A stretch of 64,000 bases of DNA from Streptomyces sp. NRRL F-2664 (GTDB taxonomy: Bacteria; Actinomycetota; Actinomycetes; Streptomycetales; Streptomycetaceae). This document shows positions 50,235-58,891 of this stretch, one piece after another (position 1 is the first letter of the stretch; every line of letters begins with the position of its first letter). Location of the stretch: positions 1 to 64,000 of the forward strand of contig NZ_JOFX01000034.1 of assembly GCF_000719345.1 (NCBI RefSeq), in the 5' to 3' direction. The notes under the pieces are model-generated. The model saw only the letters and a list, made by a program, of their open reading frames with translations. It was not told the origin of the DNA and ran no database searches. The position numbers were made by a program, and so were the translations under genes.

Positions 50235-51644
50235 TCACGAGCCGTTCGCCGACCCGAGGACGACGCCGAGGGTGCGCTCCCGGCCGTCGCGCAGGACCGT
50301 CAGGGTGAGCGGATCGCCGGGCCGGTGGGCGCGGATCTTGATGATCAGTTCGTCGCCGCCGCGGACCCGCTGACCGTCCACCTTGGTGATCACGTCCCCC
50401 GGCTTGATCCCGGCACGGGCCCCGGGTCCGCCCGCGGTCACCGACGGCTTGCCGTCCTCGCCCTTGTCGCCCACCCGGGCCCCGTCGCCGGTGTAGTCCA
50501 TGTCGAGGGTGACCCCGATGACGGGGTGCGTGGCGCGGCCGGTGGCGATGAGTTCCTCGGCGACGCGCTTGCCCTGGTTGATGGGGATGGCGAAGCCCAG
50601 GCCGATGGAGCCGCCCTGCCGGTCGGGGTCGTCCTTGTCGGCGCCGCGGATCGCGCTGTTGATCCCCACCACGTGCGCCCGCGCGTCCAGGAGGGGGCCG
50701 CCGGAGTTGCCCGGGTTGATGGGGGCGTCGGTCTGGAGCGCGTCGACGTAGCTGATGTCGCTGCCGTCGCCCTTGTCGCCGCCCGCGGTCACCGGCCGGC
50801 CGGTGGCGCTGATGATGCCGGCGGTGACGGTGTTGGACAGGTCGAAGGGCGCGCCGATGGCCACGACCGGGTCGCCCACCTGGACGTTCTCGGAGTTGCC
50901 GAGGGCGAGCGGCCGCAGCCCGCGGACCCCGCTGACCTTGACCACGGCCAGGTCGTAGCCGGAGTCGCGGCCGACCAGCTCGGCGGTGACGCTCTCGCCG
51001 GTGCTGAAGGTGACCGCTATCTCCTTGGCATCGGCGACCACGTGGTGGTTGGTCAGGATGTGCCCCTGCGGGTCCAGCACGAAGCCGGTGCCCGTGCCGC
51101 TGCTCTTCGCGCCCCGCACGTGCAGGGTCACCACGCCGGGCAGTGCCGCGGCCGCGATCCCGGCCACGCTGTCGGGCGCCCGGCCGCGGTCCGCGACGGC
51201 CGCCTGAGGCAGTTCCAGGCGGGTGCTGCTCCGCCGTTCGGCGAGCACGCCGACGTAGCCGCCGATGCCGCCGGCGAGCAGCGCCGCCAAGGCGGCGAGG
51301 GCCGCCACCTGCCACAGCCGGAAGCCTCGGCGGTCCCGGCCCCGGTCCACGACCTGGAGGGGCCCTGCGCCCCAGGGGTCGTAGCGGACGTCGTGCGCCG
51401 ACGGCTCCTGGACGAGCGGCTCCTGGAGCGGCTGCGAGGCCGGCGCCTGCTGGACCGCGGCGGAAGCCCGGTCGGCCACCGCCGGCCCGCCGGTCCCGCT
51501 TCCCCCGCCGTCACCGTCTCCGTCGGCGTCCTCGCCGCCGCTCCCGGGCCGCGGGGCCGGGACCCCGTCGGCACGGCCGTCGGCCGTGCCCTCGGGCCGG
51601 CTCCACCATCGTGGAGCCGGATCGGTCTGCTGCCTGTCGGCCAT
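50235..51644 (-). CDS. htrA: HtrA/DegP-type membrane-anchored serine protease with PDZ domain
   Basis: A 469-residue envelope protease. A Pro/Gly-rich cytosolic stretch and one helix (LWQVAALAALAALLAGGIGGYVGVL) precede a trypsin-like domain with TNHHVV, DSGYDLAVV and GNSGGPL (His-Asp-Ser), then a PDZ domain (GIKPGDVITKVDGQ). I took the ATG for ADRQQTDP, with GGGGAG five bases upstream. It degrades or refolds misfolded envelope proteins and in mycobacteria also regulates the neighbouring anti-sigma factor. Confidence 0.93.
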   Translation of the reverse strand: MADRQQTDPAPRWWSRPEGTADGRADGVPAPRPGSGGEDADGDGDGGGSGTGGPAVADRASAAVQQAPASQPLQEPLVQEPSAHDVRYDPWGAGPLQVVDRGRDRRGFRLWQVAALAALAALLAGGIGGYVGVLAERRSSTRLELPQAAVADRGRAPDSVAGIAAAALPGVVTLHVRGAKSSGTGTGFVLDPQGHILTNHHVVADAKEIAVTFSTGESVTAELVGRDSGYDLAVVKVSGVRGLRPLALGNSENVQVGDPVVAIGAPFDLSNTVTAGIISATGRPVTAGGDKGDGSDISYVDALQTDAPINPGNSGGPLLDARAHVVGINSAIRGADKDDPDRQGGSIGLGFAIPINQGKRVAEELIATGRATHPVIGVTLDMDYTGDGARVGDKGEDGKPSVTAGGPGARAGIKPGDVITKVDGQRVRGGDELIIKIRAHRPGDPLTLTVLRDGRERTLGVVLGSANGS

Positions 51645-51698
51645 CGGCGCTCCCCGCGTACCTGTGCGCATGTCCGGCCGATTCAACCAGGTCCCGGG

Positions 51699-52364
51699 TC
51701 AGCGCAGCAGCGAGACCGGACGGGCCGAGCCCGGCGGAGAGGGCTGCGGGGGCGGCATCGGGCTCGCGACGGCCGTCAGGAGCGACGGTACGGCCGCGGG
51801 CGTGGGCAGCCGGTCGCGGGCCCCGGTATCGGTCACGGGCAGGGCGGGACCGGGCCGGGAGGCGGGCGCCGGGGAATCACCCCGCCCGTTCGGCTCCGTT
51901 CCCTCCAGCGGCAGCGTGCCGCCCAGCGCGAGGGCCGCCAGCGACACCGCTCCGGCGGCGACGAATGCGAACCGCCGGCGCGGCCGACCCACCTCGTGGA
52001 TGCGGAAGCCCTCCTGCTGCGGCCGGGCCGCGGCAGCGGGCAGCGCGTACGCGAAGGCCTCGAACGGGTCGGGCCGCACGGATCCCGGTCCCGGTGGCCC
52101 CGAGGCGCCCGGCGGGCCGTCCTGGCCGCCGCCCGGCAGCTGCTGGAGGCGGGCGAGCAGCCCCGCGGACAGGGGCGGGGGCGCGCTCTCCACGAACATG
52201 GTCTTGAGACGGCGCTGCGCGTCGGCCTCGGCCTTGCACCTGGCACAGGTCGCCAGGTGTGCCAGGACCCGCTCGCGCGCGTCGTGCTGCAGCTCCCCGT
52301 CGACCAGGGCGGCGAGCCGGTCTCCGAGGTGCTGTTCGGCAGGGGACGGACTGGCTCCGGTCAC
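51699..52364 (-). CDS. Zinc-binding anti-sigma factor (RseA-like)
   Basis: A 221-residue protein. The N-terminal zf-HC2 domain has HLATCARC, the Hx3Cx2C motif of ZAS anti-sigma factors. A central membrane helix ([21 protein letters not shown]) places the tail outside. The start overlaps the sigma-factor stop by four bases (GTGA), coupling translation of sigma and anti-sigma. The order sigma, anti-sigma, HtrA, TatB matches mycobacterial SigE-RseA. It should hold the sigma factor until envelope stress frees it. Confidence 0.88.
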   Translation of the reverse strand: MTGASPSPAEQHLGDRLAALVDGELQHDARERVLAHLATCARCKAEADAQRRLKTMFVESAPPPLSAGLLARLQQLPGGGQDGPPGASGPPGPGSVRPDPFEAFAYALPAAAARPQQEGFRIHEVGRPRRRFAFVAAGAVSLAALALGGTLPLEGTEPNGRGDSPAPASRPGPALPVTDTGARDRLPTPAAVPSLLTAVASPMPPPQPSPPGSARPVSLLR

Positions 52365-53140
52365 TCGGCTCCGCCCTCTCTCCCGGCGTCCGGCGCGCCC
52401 GTCGCCACACCGGCCAGGGCCCGCTGCTCGGCACGGGCCGCGGGGGACCTGTGCTTGAGCGCCTTGCGCAGGTGCGAGCGGCCCCGGTGGATACGGCTGC
52501 GCACGGTGCCCAGCTTCACGCCGAGCGTCGCCGCGATCTCCTCGTAGGACAGGCCCTCGATGTCGCACAGCACCACGGCCGCGCGGAACTCGGGGGCGAG
52601 GGTGTCCAGCGCCTGCTGGACGTCCGCGTCGAAGTGCGTGTCGTGCAGGACCTGCTGGGGGGACGGCTCACGGCTCGGCAGCCGCTCGGCGGCGTCGTCC
52701 GCGAGCGCGTCGAAGCGGATGCGCTGCTTGCGGCGGACCATGTCCAGGAACAGGTTCGTGGTGATGCGGTGCAGCCAGCCCTCGAACGTGCCGGGGGTGT
52801 ACGTGGACAGCGAGCGGAAGACCCGGACGAAGACCTCCTGCGTCAGGTCCTCGGCGTCGTGCTGGTTGCCCGTCAGGCGGTAGGCGAGGCGGTAGACGCG
52901 CGCGCTGTGCGTGCTGACGATGTCCTCCCACGAGGGAGGGGTCCACGCCTGCGATCCCGCATCTGCGGCAAAGGTCGCGGTGGTTGCGGTGTCTGCGGTG
53001 TGGATGCGGTCAGCAGTGTCGGTCACGGATTTCGGCTCACCCGCCGACCAGAAGAGGCGTCTGAACACGCCTCCACGATCCACAGGCGCAGCCGCACCTC
53101 CCCTGTCGGCTCTGGTGGTGTCCAGTGGAGTCCCTACCAT
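52361..53140 (-). CDS. ECF sigma factor, orthologue of mycobacterial SigE
   Basis: A predicted 259-residue ECF sigma factor. Region 2 shows [20 protein letters not shown], and region 4 shows [26 protein letters not shown]. The N-terminal ~65 residues are an extra low-complexity stretch. I took the ATG at 53140 because GAGGGGG lies close upstream; a GTG at 53146 is possible. It differs from the Streptomyces cell-wall sigma E (cseABC). Context implies envelope or surfactant stress response. Confidence 0.9.
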   Translation of the reverse strand: MVGTPLDTTRADRGGAAAPVDRGGVFRRLFWSAGEPKSVTDTADRIHTADTATTATFAADAGSQAWTPPSWEDIVSTHSARVYRLAYRLTGNQHDAEDLTQEVFVRVFRSLSTYTPGTFEGWLHRITTNLFLDMVRRKQRIRFDALADDAAERLPSREPSPQQVLHDTHFDADVQQALDTLAPEFRAAVVLCDIEGLSYEEIAATLGVKLGTVRSRIHRGRSHLRKALKHRSPAARAEQRALAGVATGAPDAGREGGAE

Positions 53141-53316
53141 AGCCACCCCCTCTGTCAGCTCCGGATAAGGGTTTTTGCAGTATCTTTACGCAAGTCTTGG
53201 GCGCCGGGGCCGCGGCCGCCGCCGATCTGCCCGGCACCGTCCTTCTCGTCCCGCCTCCACCCTCACAACGCCCGGTCCCATCTGCGGGTTCCCGACGTCA
53301 ACGGATACAGTCACCG

Positions 53317-53979
53317 TTGCGCCAACTATGGGGACAGGAGAGGGTCATTACCGGCAACCGGCAGACGAGCTGGGCGTTCGCCGACGCGTTTGTCGCCGAG
53401 GACGACGCTCTGCGATGGGCCCGCGACCGGTCCAGGGAAGCGGGCCTGCGCTCCGTCTCCCCCGGGACCGGCGCCGCGCTGCGCCTGCTGGCCGCGACCG
53501 CGGACGCCAAGGCGGTCGCCGAGATCGGCACCGGGACCGGTGTCTCCGGGATCCACCTCCTGCACGGGATGCGCCCGGACGGGGTCCTGACCACCGTCGA
53601 CCCCGAACCCGACCGCCAGGCCTTCGCCCGTCAGGCCTTCCGTGCCGCCGGCTTCGCGGGCAACCGCGCCCGCTTCATCCCCGGCCGCGCCCTCGACGTC
53701 CTGCCCCGCCTCGCCGACGGCGGGTACGACCTCGTCTTCTGCGACGGGGACCCGACCGAGTCCCTCGACTACCTCGCCGAATCGTTGCGCCTGCTGCGCC
53801 CCGGGGGGCTGGTGTGCTTCGAGGGGGTCTTCTCCGACGGCCGTACGGTCGACTCCGCGGCCCAGCCGGTGGAGGTGCTCCGCGTCCGCGAGCTGCTGCG
53901 CAGCGTCCGGGAGAGCCCGGCGCTGGAAGCCGCGCTGCTCCCCGTGGGCGACGGGCTGCTGTGCGCGGTGCGCCGCTGA
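53317..53979 (+). CDS. SAM-dependent O-methyltransferase
   Basis: A 220-residue class I methyltransferase with AEIGTGTGVSGIHLL (SAM loop), TTVDPEPDRQ and DLVFCDGDPTESL. The conserved reading frame extends back through GQERVITGNRQ, but no ATG or GTG lies there. I propose TTG at 53317; an AUU preceded by AGGAGAGG at ~53347 is an alternative. It is divergent from the sigma gene, as Rv1220c is from sigE. Its substrate is unknown. Confidence 0.82.
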   Translation: MRQLWGQERVITGNRQTSWAFADAFVAEDDALRWARDRSREAGLRSVSPGTGAALRLLAATADAKAVAEIGTGTGVSGIHLLHGMRPDGVLTTVDPEPDRQAFARQAFRAAGFAGNRARFIPGRALDVLPRLADGGYDLVFCDGDPTESLDYLAESLRLLRPGGLVCFEGVFSDGRTVDSAAQPVEVLRVRELLRSVRESPALEAALLPVGDGLLCAVRR

Positions 53980-54019
53980 CGCCGTCGCCGGTGTCCGGCC
54001 CGGCCCCGGCCGGCCCGCA

Positions 54020-54637
54020 TCAGGTCAGGAGCGCGAAGGTGAGGGCCGTCGTACCGCCCAGCGCCGTGCCGGCGAGCAACTGGGCGGGGGTGTGCGCGCG
54101 CAGCGCCAGGCGGGACCAGCCCACGGCGGCGGCGACCGCGGCCGCCGGGAGCACCGCCGGCCCGAAGACGAGCAGCAGGATCATCACGGTGCCACCCGCC
54201 ACGGACATGTGGAGGGAGATCTGCCAGCCCACCGTCACCAGCAGGGAGGAGACCAGCCCCACGAGCATCGCGACGACGAGCGCGAAGACCTCGGCGGGGG
54301 CACCGAGGACGTGCAGGAGGGCCACCCCGGCGAGGACGGAGAGCAGGCTCAGCGCCATCGGGAGGACCCGCTGGCGGCGCACCCGGATGTGCTGGTCGGT
54401 CAGCGTTCCGCGCCGGACCCCGGCGGCGATGATGCCGAGGGGGACGACCCCGCAGAACACTGCGGCGAGCAGGCCCCATCCCAGCCCCGTCCACGACCCG
54501 GTGCTGTGCCAGCCGACGAGGAGGAGCAGGGCGACCACCAGGTGCGCCGGTGCCAGCCCGTCGGACAGGACGCGGGCCGCCTTCTGGCGGGGAGTGCAGT
54601 CGGCGAAGGCCGGCGGGGCGGGCGGGGAGAAGGGCAC
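54020..54637 (-). CDS. PAP2-like integral membrane protein
   Basis: A predicted 205-residue membrane protein with six helices. The C-terminal SRLALRAHTPAQLLAGTALGG resembles PAP2 motif 3 (SR...H...G), but the first two phosphatase motifs are not clear. It may be a degenerate lipid phosphatase. The GTG start with GGTGGAG upstream is preferred; longer in-frame starts exist. Confidence 0.65.
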   Translation of the reverse strand: MPFSPPAPPAFADCTPRQKAARVLSDGLAPAHLVVALLLLVGWHSTGSWTGLGWGLLAAVFCGVVPLGIIAAGVRRGTLTDQHIRVRRQRVLPMALSLLSVLAGVALLHVLGAPAEVFALVVAMLVGLVSSLLVTVGWQISLHMSVAGGTVMILLLVFGPAVLPAAAVAAAVGWSRLALRAHTPAQLLAGTALGGTTALTFALLT

Positions 54638-54680
54638 GTGCGGCTCCACCGGGGATGCTGGTCCTGGGACACGACACAAC

Positions 54681-54713
54681 GCTGCCCCGGCCGCTGATCA
54701 CGGTCGGGGCAGC
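54681..54713. terminator. Hairpin upstream of the PAP2-like gene, after DUF3117
   Basis: A 12-bp stem GCTGCCCCGGCC / GGTCGGGGCAGC with one mismatch. On the minus strand it lies 43 bases beyond the DUF3117 stop and would end that transcript before the PAP2-like gene. Confidence 0.7.
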
Positions 54714-54755
54714 GCAGAGAATGCGAAAACAGAAGGTGGAAGTGCTGTCAGCGGG

Positions 54756-54923
54756 TCAGCCGACGACCTTCTTCAGGGCGTCACCCAGGGCGTCCGCCTC
54801 ATCCGGGGTCAGCTCGACGACAAGCCGACCGCCGCCCTCGAGCGGTACGCGCATGACGATGCCCCGCCCCTCCTTGGTGACCTCGAGCGGGCCGTCGCCC
54901 GTCCGCGGCTTCATGGCCGCCAT
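54756..54923 (-). CDS. DUF3117 small protein
   Basis: A 55-residue conserved actinobacterial protein (AAMKPRTGDGPLEVTKEG...LTPDEADALGDALKKVVG). The ATG at 54923 is in a strong context with GAAGGGG upstream; a longer frame at 54971 is not needed. It is typically highly expressed, and the mycobacterial form (Rv1211) is near tagA and folP2 as here. Its function is unknown. Confidence 0.9.
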   Translation of the reverse strand: MAAMKPRTGDGPLEVTKEGRGIVMRVPLEGGGRLVVELTPDEADALGDALKKVVG

Positions 54924-55203
54924 GCTCGTTCCCCTTCCTGAAACCAGCTCATCGTCAGCCGACGGCCCCATTCAGGCGCCTAGTACCCGGCATCGAACAC
55001 ATTGCTTCCCAGCCATTATCCCGCATGTCAGGACCCGATGACCAACATCACCCGGGAACGCTTGCGCAACGCGCTCGGCCAAAACCACTCATTTCGGGGA
55101 TCCGCCTGCGATACTTCGCCGCCGCACCTGGGGAAGCCCTTCCGCTTTCTTTGACACACATCACATGTGCGCTCCGCGTCCGGTCCGCCATGCTGGCCCT
55201 TGC

Positions 55204-55223
55204 ACCGGCCGGTACCGGCCGGT
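55204..55223. promoter_or_regulatory. 20-bp perfect palindrome before the enoyl-CoA hydratase gene
   Basis: ACCGGCCGGTACCGGCCGGT is self-complementary and lies 33 bases upstream of the ATG. A TTGACA (55152-55157) occurs 47 bases further upstream. The dyad could be an operator for an acyl-CoA-sensing regulator. It is too close to the start to be a terminator for it. Confidence 0.55.
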
Positions 55224-55256
55224 AGCGAAGCCCGCGACGAAGGGGGACCCCCTGCC

Positions 55257-56060
55257 ATGGCCGACAGTGTGCTCTACGAAGTGACCGACGGACTCGCGAC
55301 CATCACGATCAACCGTCCCGACGCGATGAACGCGATGAACACCGAGGCCAAGGTGGCTCTGCGCGACGCGGCACGGGCGGCGGCCGAGGACGGCGCCGTC
55401 CGGGCGGTCCTGCTGACCGCGGCGGGGAACCGCGCCTTCTGCGTCGGCCAGGACCTCAAGGAGCACATCGGCAACCTCGCCGCGGACCGCGAGACCGGCT
55501 CCTCGCTGACCATGAACACGGTCAAGGAGCACTACAACCCGATCGTGCGGGCGCTCACCGAGATGCCGAAGCCCGTGGTGGCCGGCGTCAACGGTGTCGC
55601 GGCCGGGGCCGGCTTCGGCTTCGCGCTGGCGGCCGACTTCCGCGTCGTCGCCGACACCGCCTCCTTCAACACCTCGTTCGCCGGCGTGGCGCTCACGGCC
55701 GACTCCGGGATGTCCTGGACCCTGCCCCGCCTGATCGGCGCGTCCCGCGCCTCGGACCTGCTGCTCTTCCCGCGGTCGATCAAGGCGCAGGAGGCGTACG
55801 ACCTCGGCATCGTCAACCGCCTGGTGCCGTCGGACTCCCTGCACGCCGAGGCCGAGGCGGTGGCCCGCGCGCTGGCCGAGGGCCCGACGGTGGCCTACGC
55901 CGCGCTGAAGGAGTCCCTGGCGTACGGGGCCTCGCACACGCTCGCGGAGTCGCTGGCGCACGAGGACGTCCTGCAGACGCGGGCGGGGGCCTCCGAGGAC
56001 CACTCCATCGCCGTCCAGGCCTTCCTGGCCAAGCAGCCCCCGAAGTACCTCGGCCGCTGA
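55257..56060 (+). CDS. Enoyl-CoA hydratase/isomerase-family protein
   Basis: A 267-residue crotonase. INRPDAMNAMN, AFCVGQDLKEH, the oxyanion loop AGAGFGFALAADF and FAGVALTADSG are present. The residues at the two catalytic positions are not both glutamate (GVALTADSG), suggesting PaaG/isomerase-like chemistry rather than classical hydratase. It resembles phenylacetate-type 2-(1,2-epoxy) isomerases. The gene is divergent from DUF3117 across a 333-base gap with a palindrome. Confidence 0.85.
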   Translation: MADSVLYEVTDGLATITINRPDAMNAMNTEAKVALRDAARAAAEDGAVRAVLLTAAGNRAFCVGQDLKEHIGNLAADRETGSSLTMNTVKEHYNPIVRALTEMPKPVVAGVNGVAAGAGFGFALAADFRVVADTASFNTSFAGVALTADSGMSWTLPRLIGASRASDLLLFPRSIKAQEAYDLGIVNRLVPSDSLHAEAEAVARALAEGPTVAYAALKESLAYGASHTLAESLAHEDVLQTRAGASEDHSIAVQAFLAKQPPKYLGR

Positions 56061-56152
56061 GCCGCGCGGCCGTGCGCGCGCCCCGGGCCCCGGGTGGCTC
56101 GTCGACCGGCCCGGGCGGGCGCGGCCGGCGGGCCGGCCCCCGCGCGGGCGTC

Positions 56153-56731
56153 CTACGCCGGGTCGCGCAGGGCGCAGGCGGCCAGGTGGTCGTCGACCAG
56201 GCCGCACGCCTGCATCAGGGCGTAGGCGGTGGTCGGGCCGACGAAGCGGATGCCCGCCTTCTTGAGGGCCTTGGCGAGGGCGGTGGACTCCGGGGTGACC
56301 GCGGGGACGTCGCCGACCGTGAGCGGGGCGGGGCCGGGCTCCTCGGGGGCGTGGGACCAGATCAGGGTGTCCAGCTCGCCGGCCTCCCAGCCGGCGAGGA
56401 CCTTGGCGTTGGCCAGGGTCGCCTCGATCTTGGCCCGGTTGCGGATGATCCCCTCGTCGGCCAGCAGCCGCTCGGCGTCCGCAACGCCGAACTCGGCGAC
56501 GGCCGCGATGGAGAAGTCGGAGAAGGCCTTGCGGAAGCCCTCGCGCCGGCGAAGGATCGTCAGCCAGGACAGCCCCGACTGGAAGGCCTCCAGGCACAGC
56601 CGCTCGTACAGGGCGTCGTCGCCGTGGACCGGACGGCCCCATTCTGCGTCGTGGTAGGCGATGTAGTCCGGTGTGGACAGCGCCCACGGGCAGCGCAGCA
56701 GGCCGTCCGGGCCGGCCGCGGGGCCGCTCAC
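56153..56731 (-). CDS. tag: 3-methyladenine DNA glycosylase I
   Basis: A 192-residue Tag glycosylase: RCPWALSTPDYIAYHDAEWG at the N-terminus with the zinc-binding Cys, LCLEAFQSGLSWLTILRRR, and IRFVGPTTAYALMQACGLVDDH with the second Cys/His ligands. It excises 3-methyladenine from alkylated DNA. Its start overlaps the DivIVA-like gene by four bases (ATGA), so the two are coupled. Confidence 0.94.
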   Translation of the reverse strand: MSGPAAGPDGLLRCPWALSTPDYIAYHDAEWGRPVHGDDALYERLCLEAFQSGLSWLTILRRREGFRKAFSDFSIAAVAEFGVADAERLLADEGIIRNRAKIEATLANAKVLAGWEAGELDTLIWSHAPEEPGPAPLTVGDVPAVTPESTALAKALKKAGIRFVGPTTAYALMQACGLVDDHLAACALRDPA

Positions 56732-57084
56732 CCCTCACCGCCCTTGCTGAGGTCGACCGGGCCGGGCGCGTCCTGCGGGGCCGCGGGCACCGGCGAGCCG
56801 GTTCCCGTCAGCATCGCGATCCGCGCGTCGCGCTCGGCGAGTTCCGCCGCGAGCCGCTCCAGTACGTCGTCCACCTCCGCCATGCGGTAGCCGCGCGGCG
56901 CGACGGGCAGCCGCAGCGCGTCGATGTCCTCCCGCACCACGGGCCGGGTCTCCGGCAGCCCGTCCGCCACCCGGTCCGGCTCGGCCTCCGGCAGGACGGC
57001 CTCCGAGCCGCCGCCGATCACGGCGAGGGTGACCGCTGCCACGACCACGACCAGCGCGATCATCAAGAAGAAGAACACGATCAA
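56728..57084 (-). CDS. DivIVA-domain small membrane protein
   Basis: A 118-residue protein. A single N-terminal helix (VFFFLMIALVVVVAAVTLAV) is followed by a short linker and a DivIVA-like segment (LRLPVAPRGYRMAEVDDVLERLAAELAERDARI, split by its repeats). DivIVA-like domains bind curved membranes and organise polar growth; mycobacterial Rv1209 is the remembered equivalent. It is coupled to tag and is divergent from folP by 76 bases. Confidence 0.85.
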   Translation of the reverse strand: MIVFFFLMIALVVVVAAVTLAVIGGGSEAVLPEAEPDRVADGLPETRPVVREDIDALRLPVAPRGYRMAEVDDVLERLAAELAERDARIAMLTGTGSPVPAAPQDAPGPVDLSKGGEG

Positions 57085-57160
57085 CTCCCCTGAGAGACTC
57101 CGGCCACCAGGTTAAGGTCGCTGGCGAGGCGCGAGGGCCGCCGAAGGAGGAAAGAGCAGG

Positions 57161-58021
57161 ATGCTGCGACTGGGCAGGCGCGAGTTCGACACCCACGAGC
57201 CGGTGATCATGGCCATCGTGAACCGGACCCCGGACTCGTTCTACGACCAGGGCGCGACGTTCCGCGACGAGCCCGCACTGGACCGGGTGGAGCAGGCCGT
57301 GGCCGAGGGCGCCGCGATCATCGACATCGGCGGGGTCAAGGCGGGCCCGGGCGAGCACGTGGACGCGGCCGAGGAGGCCCGGCGCACGGTCGGCTTCGTG
57401 GCCGAGGTCCGCCGCCGCCATCCGGACGTGGTCATCAGCGTGGACACCTGGCGGCACGAGGTCGGCGAGGCGGTGTGCGAGGCCGGGGCGGACCTGCTCA
57501 ACGACGCGTGGGGCGGGGTGGACCCGCGACTGGCGGAGGTCGCGGCGCGCCACGGCGCCGGCCTGGTCTGCACGCACGCCGGCGGGGTCGAGCCGCGCAC
57601 CCGGCCGCACCGGATCGCGTACGAGGACGTGATGGCGGACATCCTGCGGGTGACGGTCGGACTCGCCGAGCGGGCCGCGGCCCTCGGAGTCCGACGGGAC
57701 GCGATCATGATCGACCCGGGGCACGACTTCGGCAAGAACACCCGCCACTCGCTGGAGGCGACCCGGCGGCTGGAGGAGATGACGGCGACGGGCTGGCCGG
57801 TGCTGGTCTCGCTGTCCAACAAGGACTTCGTCGGCGAGACCCTGGACCGGCCGGTCAAGGAGCGGCTGCTGGGCACCCTGGCCACCACGGCCGTCTCGGC
57901 CTGGCTGGGCGCGCAGGTCTACCGCGTCCACGAGGTCGCGGAGACCCGGCAGGTGCTGGACATGGTCCGCTCGATCCAGGGGCACCGGCCGCCCGCGGTC
58001 GCCCGCCGCGGCCTGGCCTGA
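57161..58021 (+). CDS. folP: Dihydropteroate synthase-family protein (FolP2 type)
   Basis: A 286-residue TIM-barrel enzyme. MAIVNRTPDSFYDQG, IIDIGGVKAGPGEHVDA, VISVDTWR, LLNDAWGG, DPGHDFGKN and a late LSNKDFVGE are visible. The motif DIGGVKAGPG departs from the usual DxGGxSTRPG of sulfonamide-sensitive DHPS. That difference marks the FolP2-type paralogue seen near gpgS in mycobacteria, whose folate activity is doubtful. A dedicated folate operon probably exists elsewhere. Confidence 0.88.
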   Translation: MLRLGRREFDTHEPVIMAIVNRTPDSFYDQGATFRDEPALDRVEQAVAEGAAIIDIGGVKAGPGEHVDAAEEARRTVGFVAEVRRRHPDVVISVDTWRHEVGEAVCEAGADLLNDAWGGVDPRLAEVAARHGAGLVCTHAGGVEPRTRPHRIAYEDVMADILRVTVGLAERAAALGVRRDAIMIDPGHDFGKNTRHSLEATRRLEEMTATGWPVLVSLSNKDFVGETLDRPVKERLLGTLATTAVSAWLGAQVYRVHEVAETRQVLDMVRSIQGHRPPAVARRGLA

Positions 58022-58023
58022 TC

Positions 58024-58051
58024 CCGCGGGCCGGCCGGAGCCGGCCCGCGG
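58024..58051. terminator. Terminator between folP and LOG gene
   Basis: A 12-bp G/C stem CCGCGGGCCGGC / GCCGGCCCGCGG around a short loop, between convergent stops. Confidence 0.8.
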
Positions 58052-58059
58052 CGGCGGTC

Positions 58060-58827
58060 CTACTTCCCGACTTCCTTCGTCACCAGGGCGATCGCCTCTT
58101 CCACGTCGTCGGTGACGTGGAAGAGGTAGAGGTCCTTCTCGGAGGCCTTGCCCTGGGCGATCACGGTGCCCCGCAGCCAGTCGACCAGGCCGCTCCAGTA
58201 CTCCGTGCCGAACAGCACGATGGGGAAGCGGGTGATCTTCTGCGTCTGGACCAGGGTCAGGGCCTCGAACAGCTCGTCCAGGGTGCCCAGCCCGCCGGGC
58301 AGTACGACGAAGCCCTGGCTGTACTTCACGAACATCGTCTTGCGGACGAAGAAGTACCGGAAGTTCAGGCCGAGGTCGACGTGCTCGTTGAGCCCCTGCT
58401 CGAAGGGGAGCTCGATGCCCAGGCCGACGGAGATGCCGTTGGCCTCGCGGGCGCCCCTGTTGGCGGCCTCCATTGCTCCGGGGCCGCCGCCGGTGATCAC
58501 CGCGAACCCGGCGTCGACCAGCGCGCTGCCGATCCGGACGCCGGCCTCGTACTCGGGCGAGCCCTCGGGGGTGCGGGCCGAGCCGAACACGCTGATCGCG
58601 GGCGGCAGCTCGGCCAGCGTGCCGAAGCCCTCGATGAACTCCGACTGGATGCGCAGGACCCGCCAGGGATCGGTGTGCACCCATTCGGAGGGCCCGGCGG
58701 AGTCCAGCAGCCGCTGGTCCGTCGTACTGCCCGCCTGCACCTGGCTGCGCCGCCTCAGCACCGGCCCGAGCTGCTGCTCCTCGGGCCGGTGACGAGCGGA
58801 CCCGCCGGACGTGTCGGGGTTGCCCAT
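58060..58827 (-). CDS. LOG-family protein (TIGR00730), cytokinin phosphoribohydrolase-like
   Basis: A 255-residue lysine-decarboxylase-like fold with AISVFGSARTPEG, GGGPGAMEAANRG and the signature PGGLGTLDELFE. LOG enzymes cleave nucleoside 5'-monophosphates, releasing cytokinin-like bases. The mycobacterial orthologue (Rv1205) makes cytokinins. It has an ~80-residue N-terminal extension. The gene is 64 bases downstream of dapE. Confidence 0.9.
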   Translation of the reverse strand: MGNPDTSGGSARHRPEEQQLGPVLRRRSQVQAGSTTDQRLLDSAGPSEWVHTDPWRVLRIQSEFIEGFGTLAELPPAISVFGSARTPEGSPEYEAGVRIGSALVDAGFAVITGGGPGAMEAANRGAREANGISVGLGIELPFEQGLNEHVDLGLNFRYFFVRKTMFVKYSQGFVVLPGGLGTLDELFEALTLVQTQKITRFPIVLFGTEYWSGLVDWLRGTVIAQGKASEKDLYLFHVTDDVEEAIALVTKEVGK

Positions 58828-58891
58828 GATGTGCTCCCTCCTGCTGATCGTTGGATCAGGGTAGGCGCACGAAGGTGACGGGGAGCGTAAT

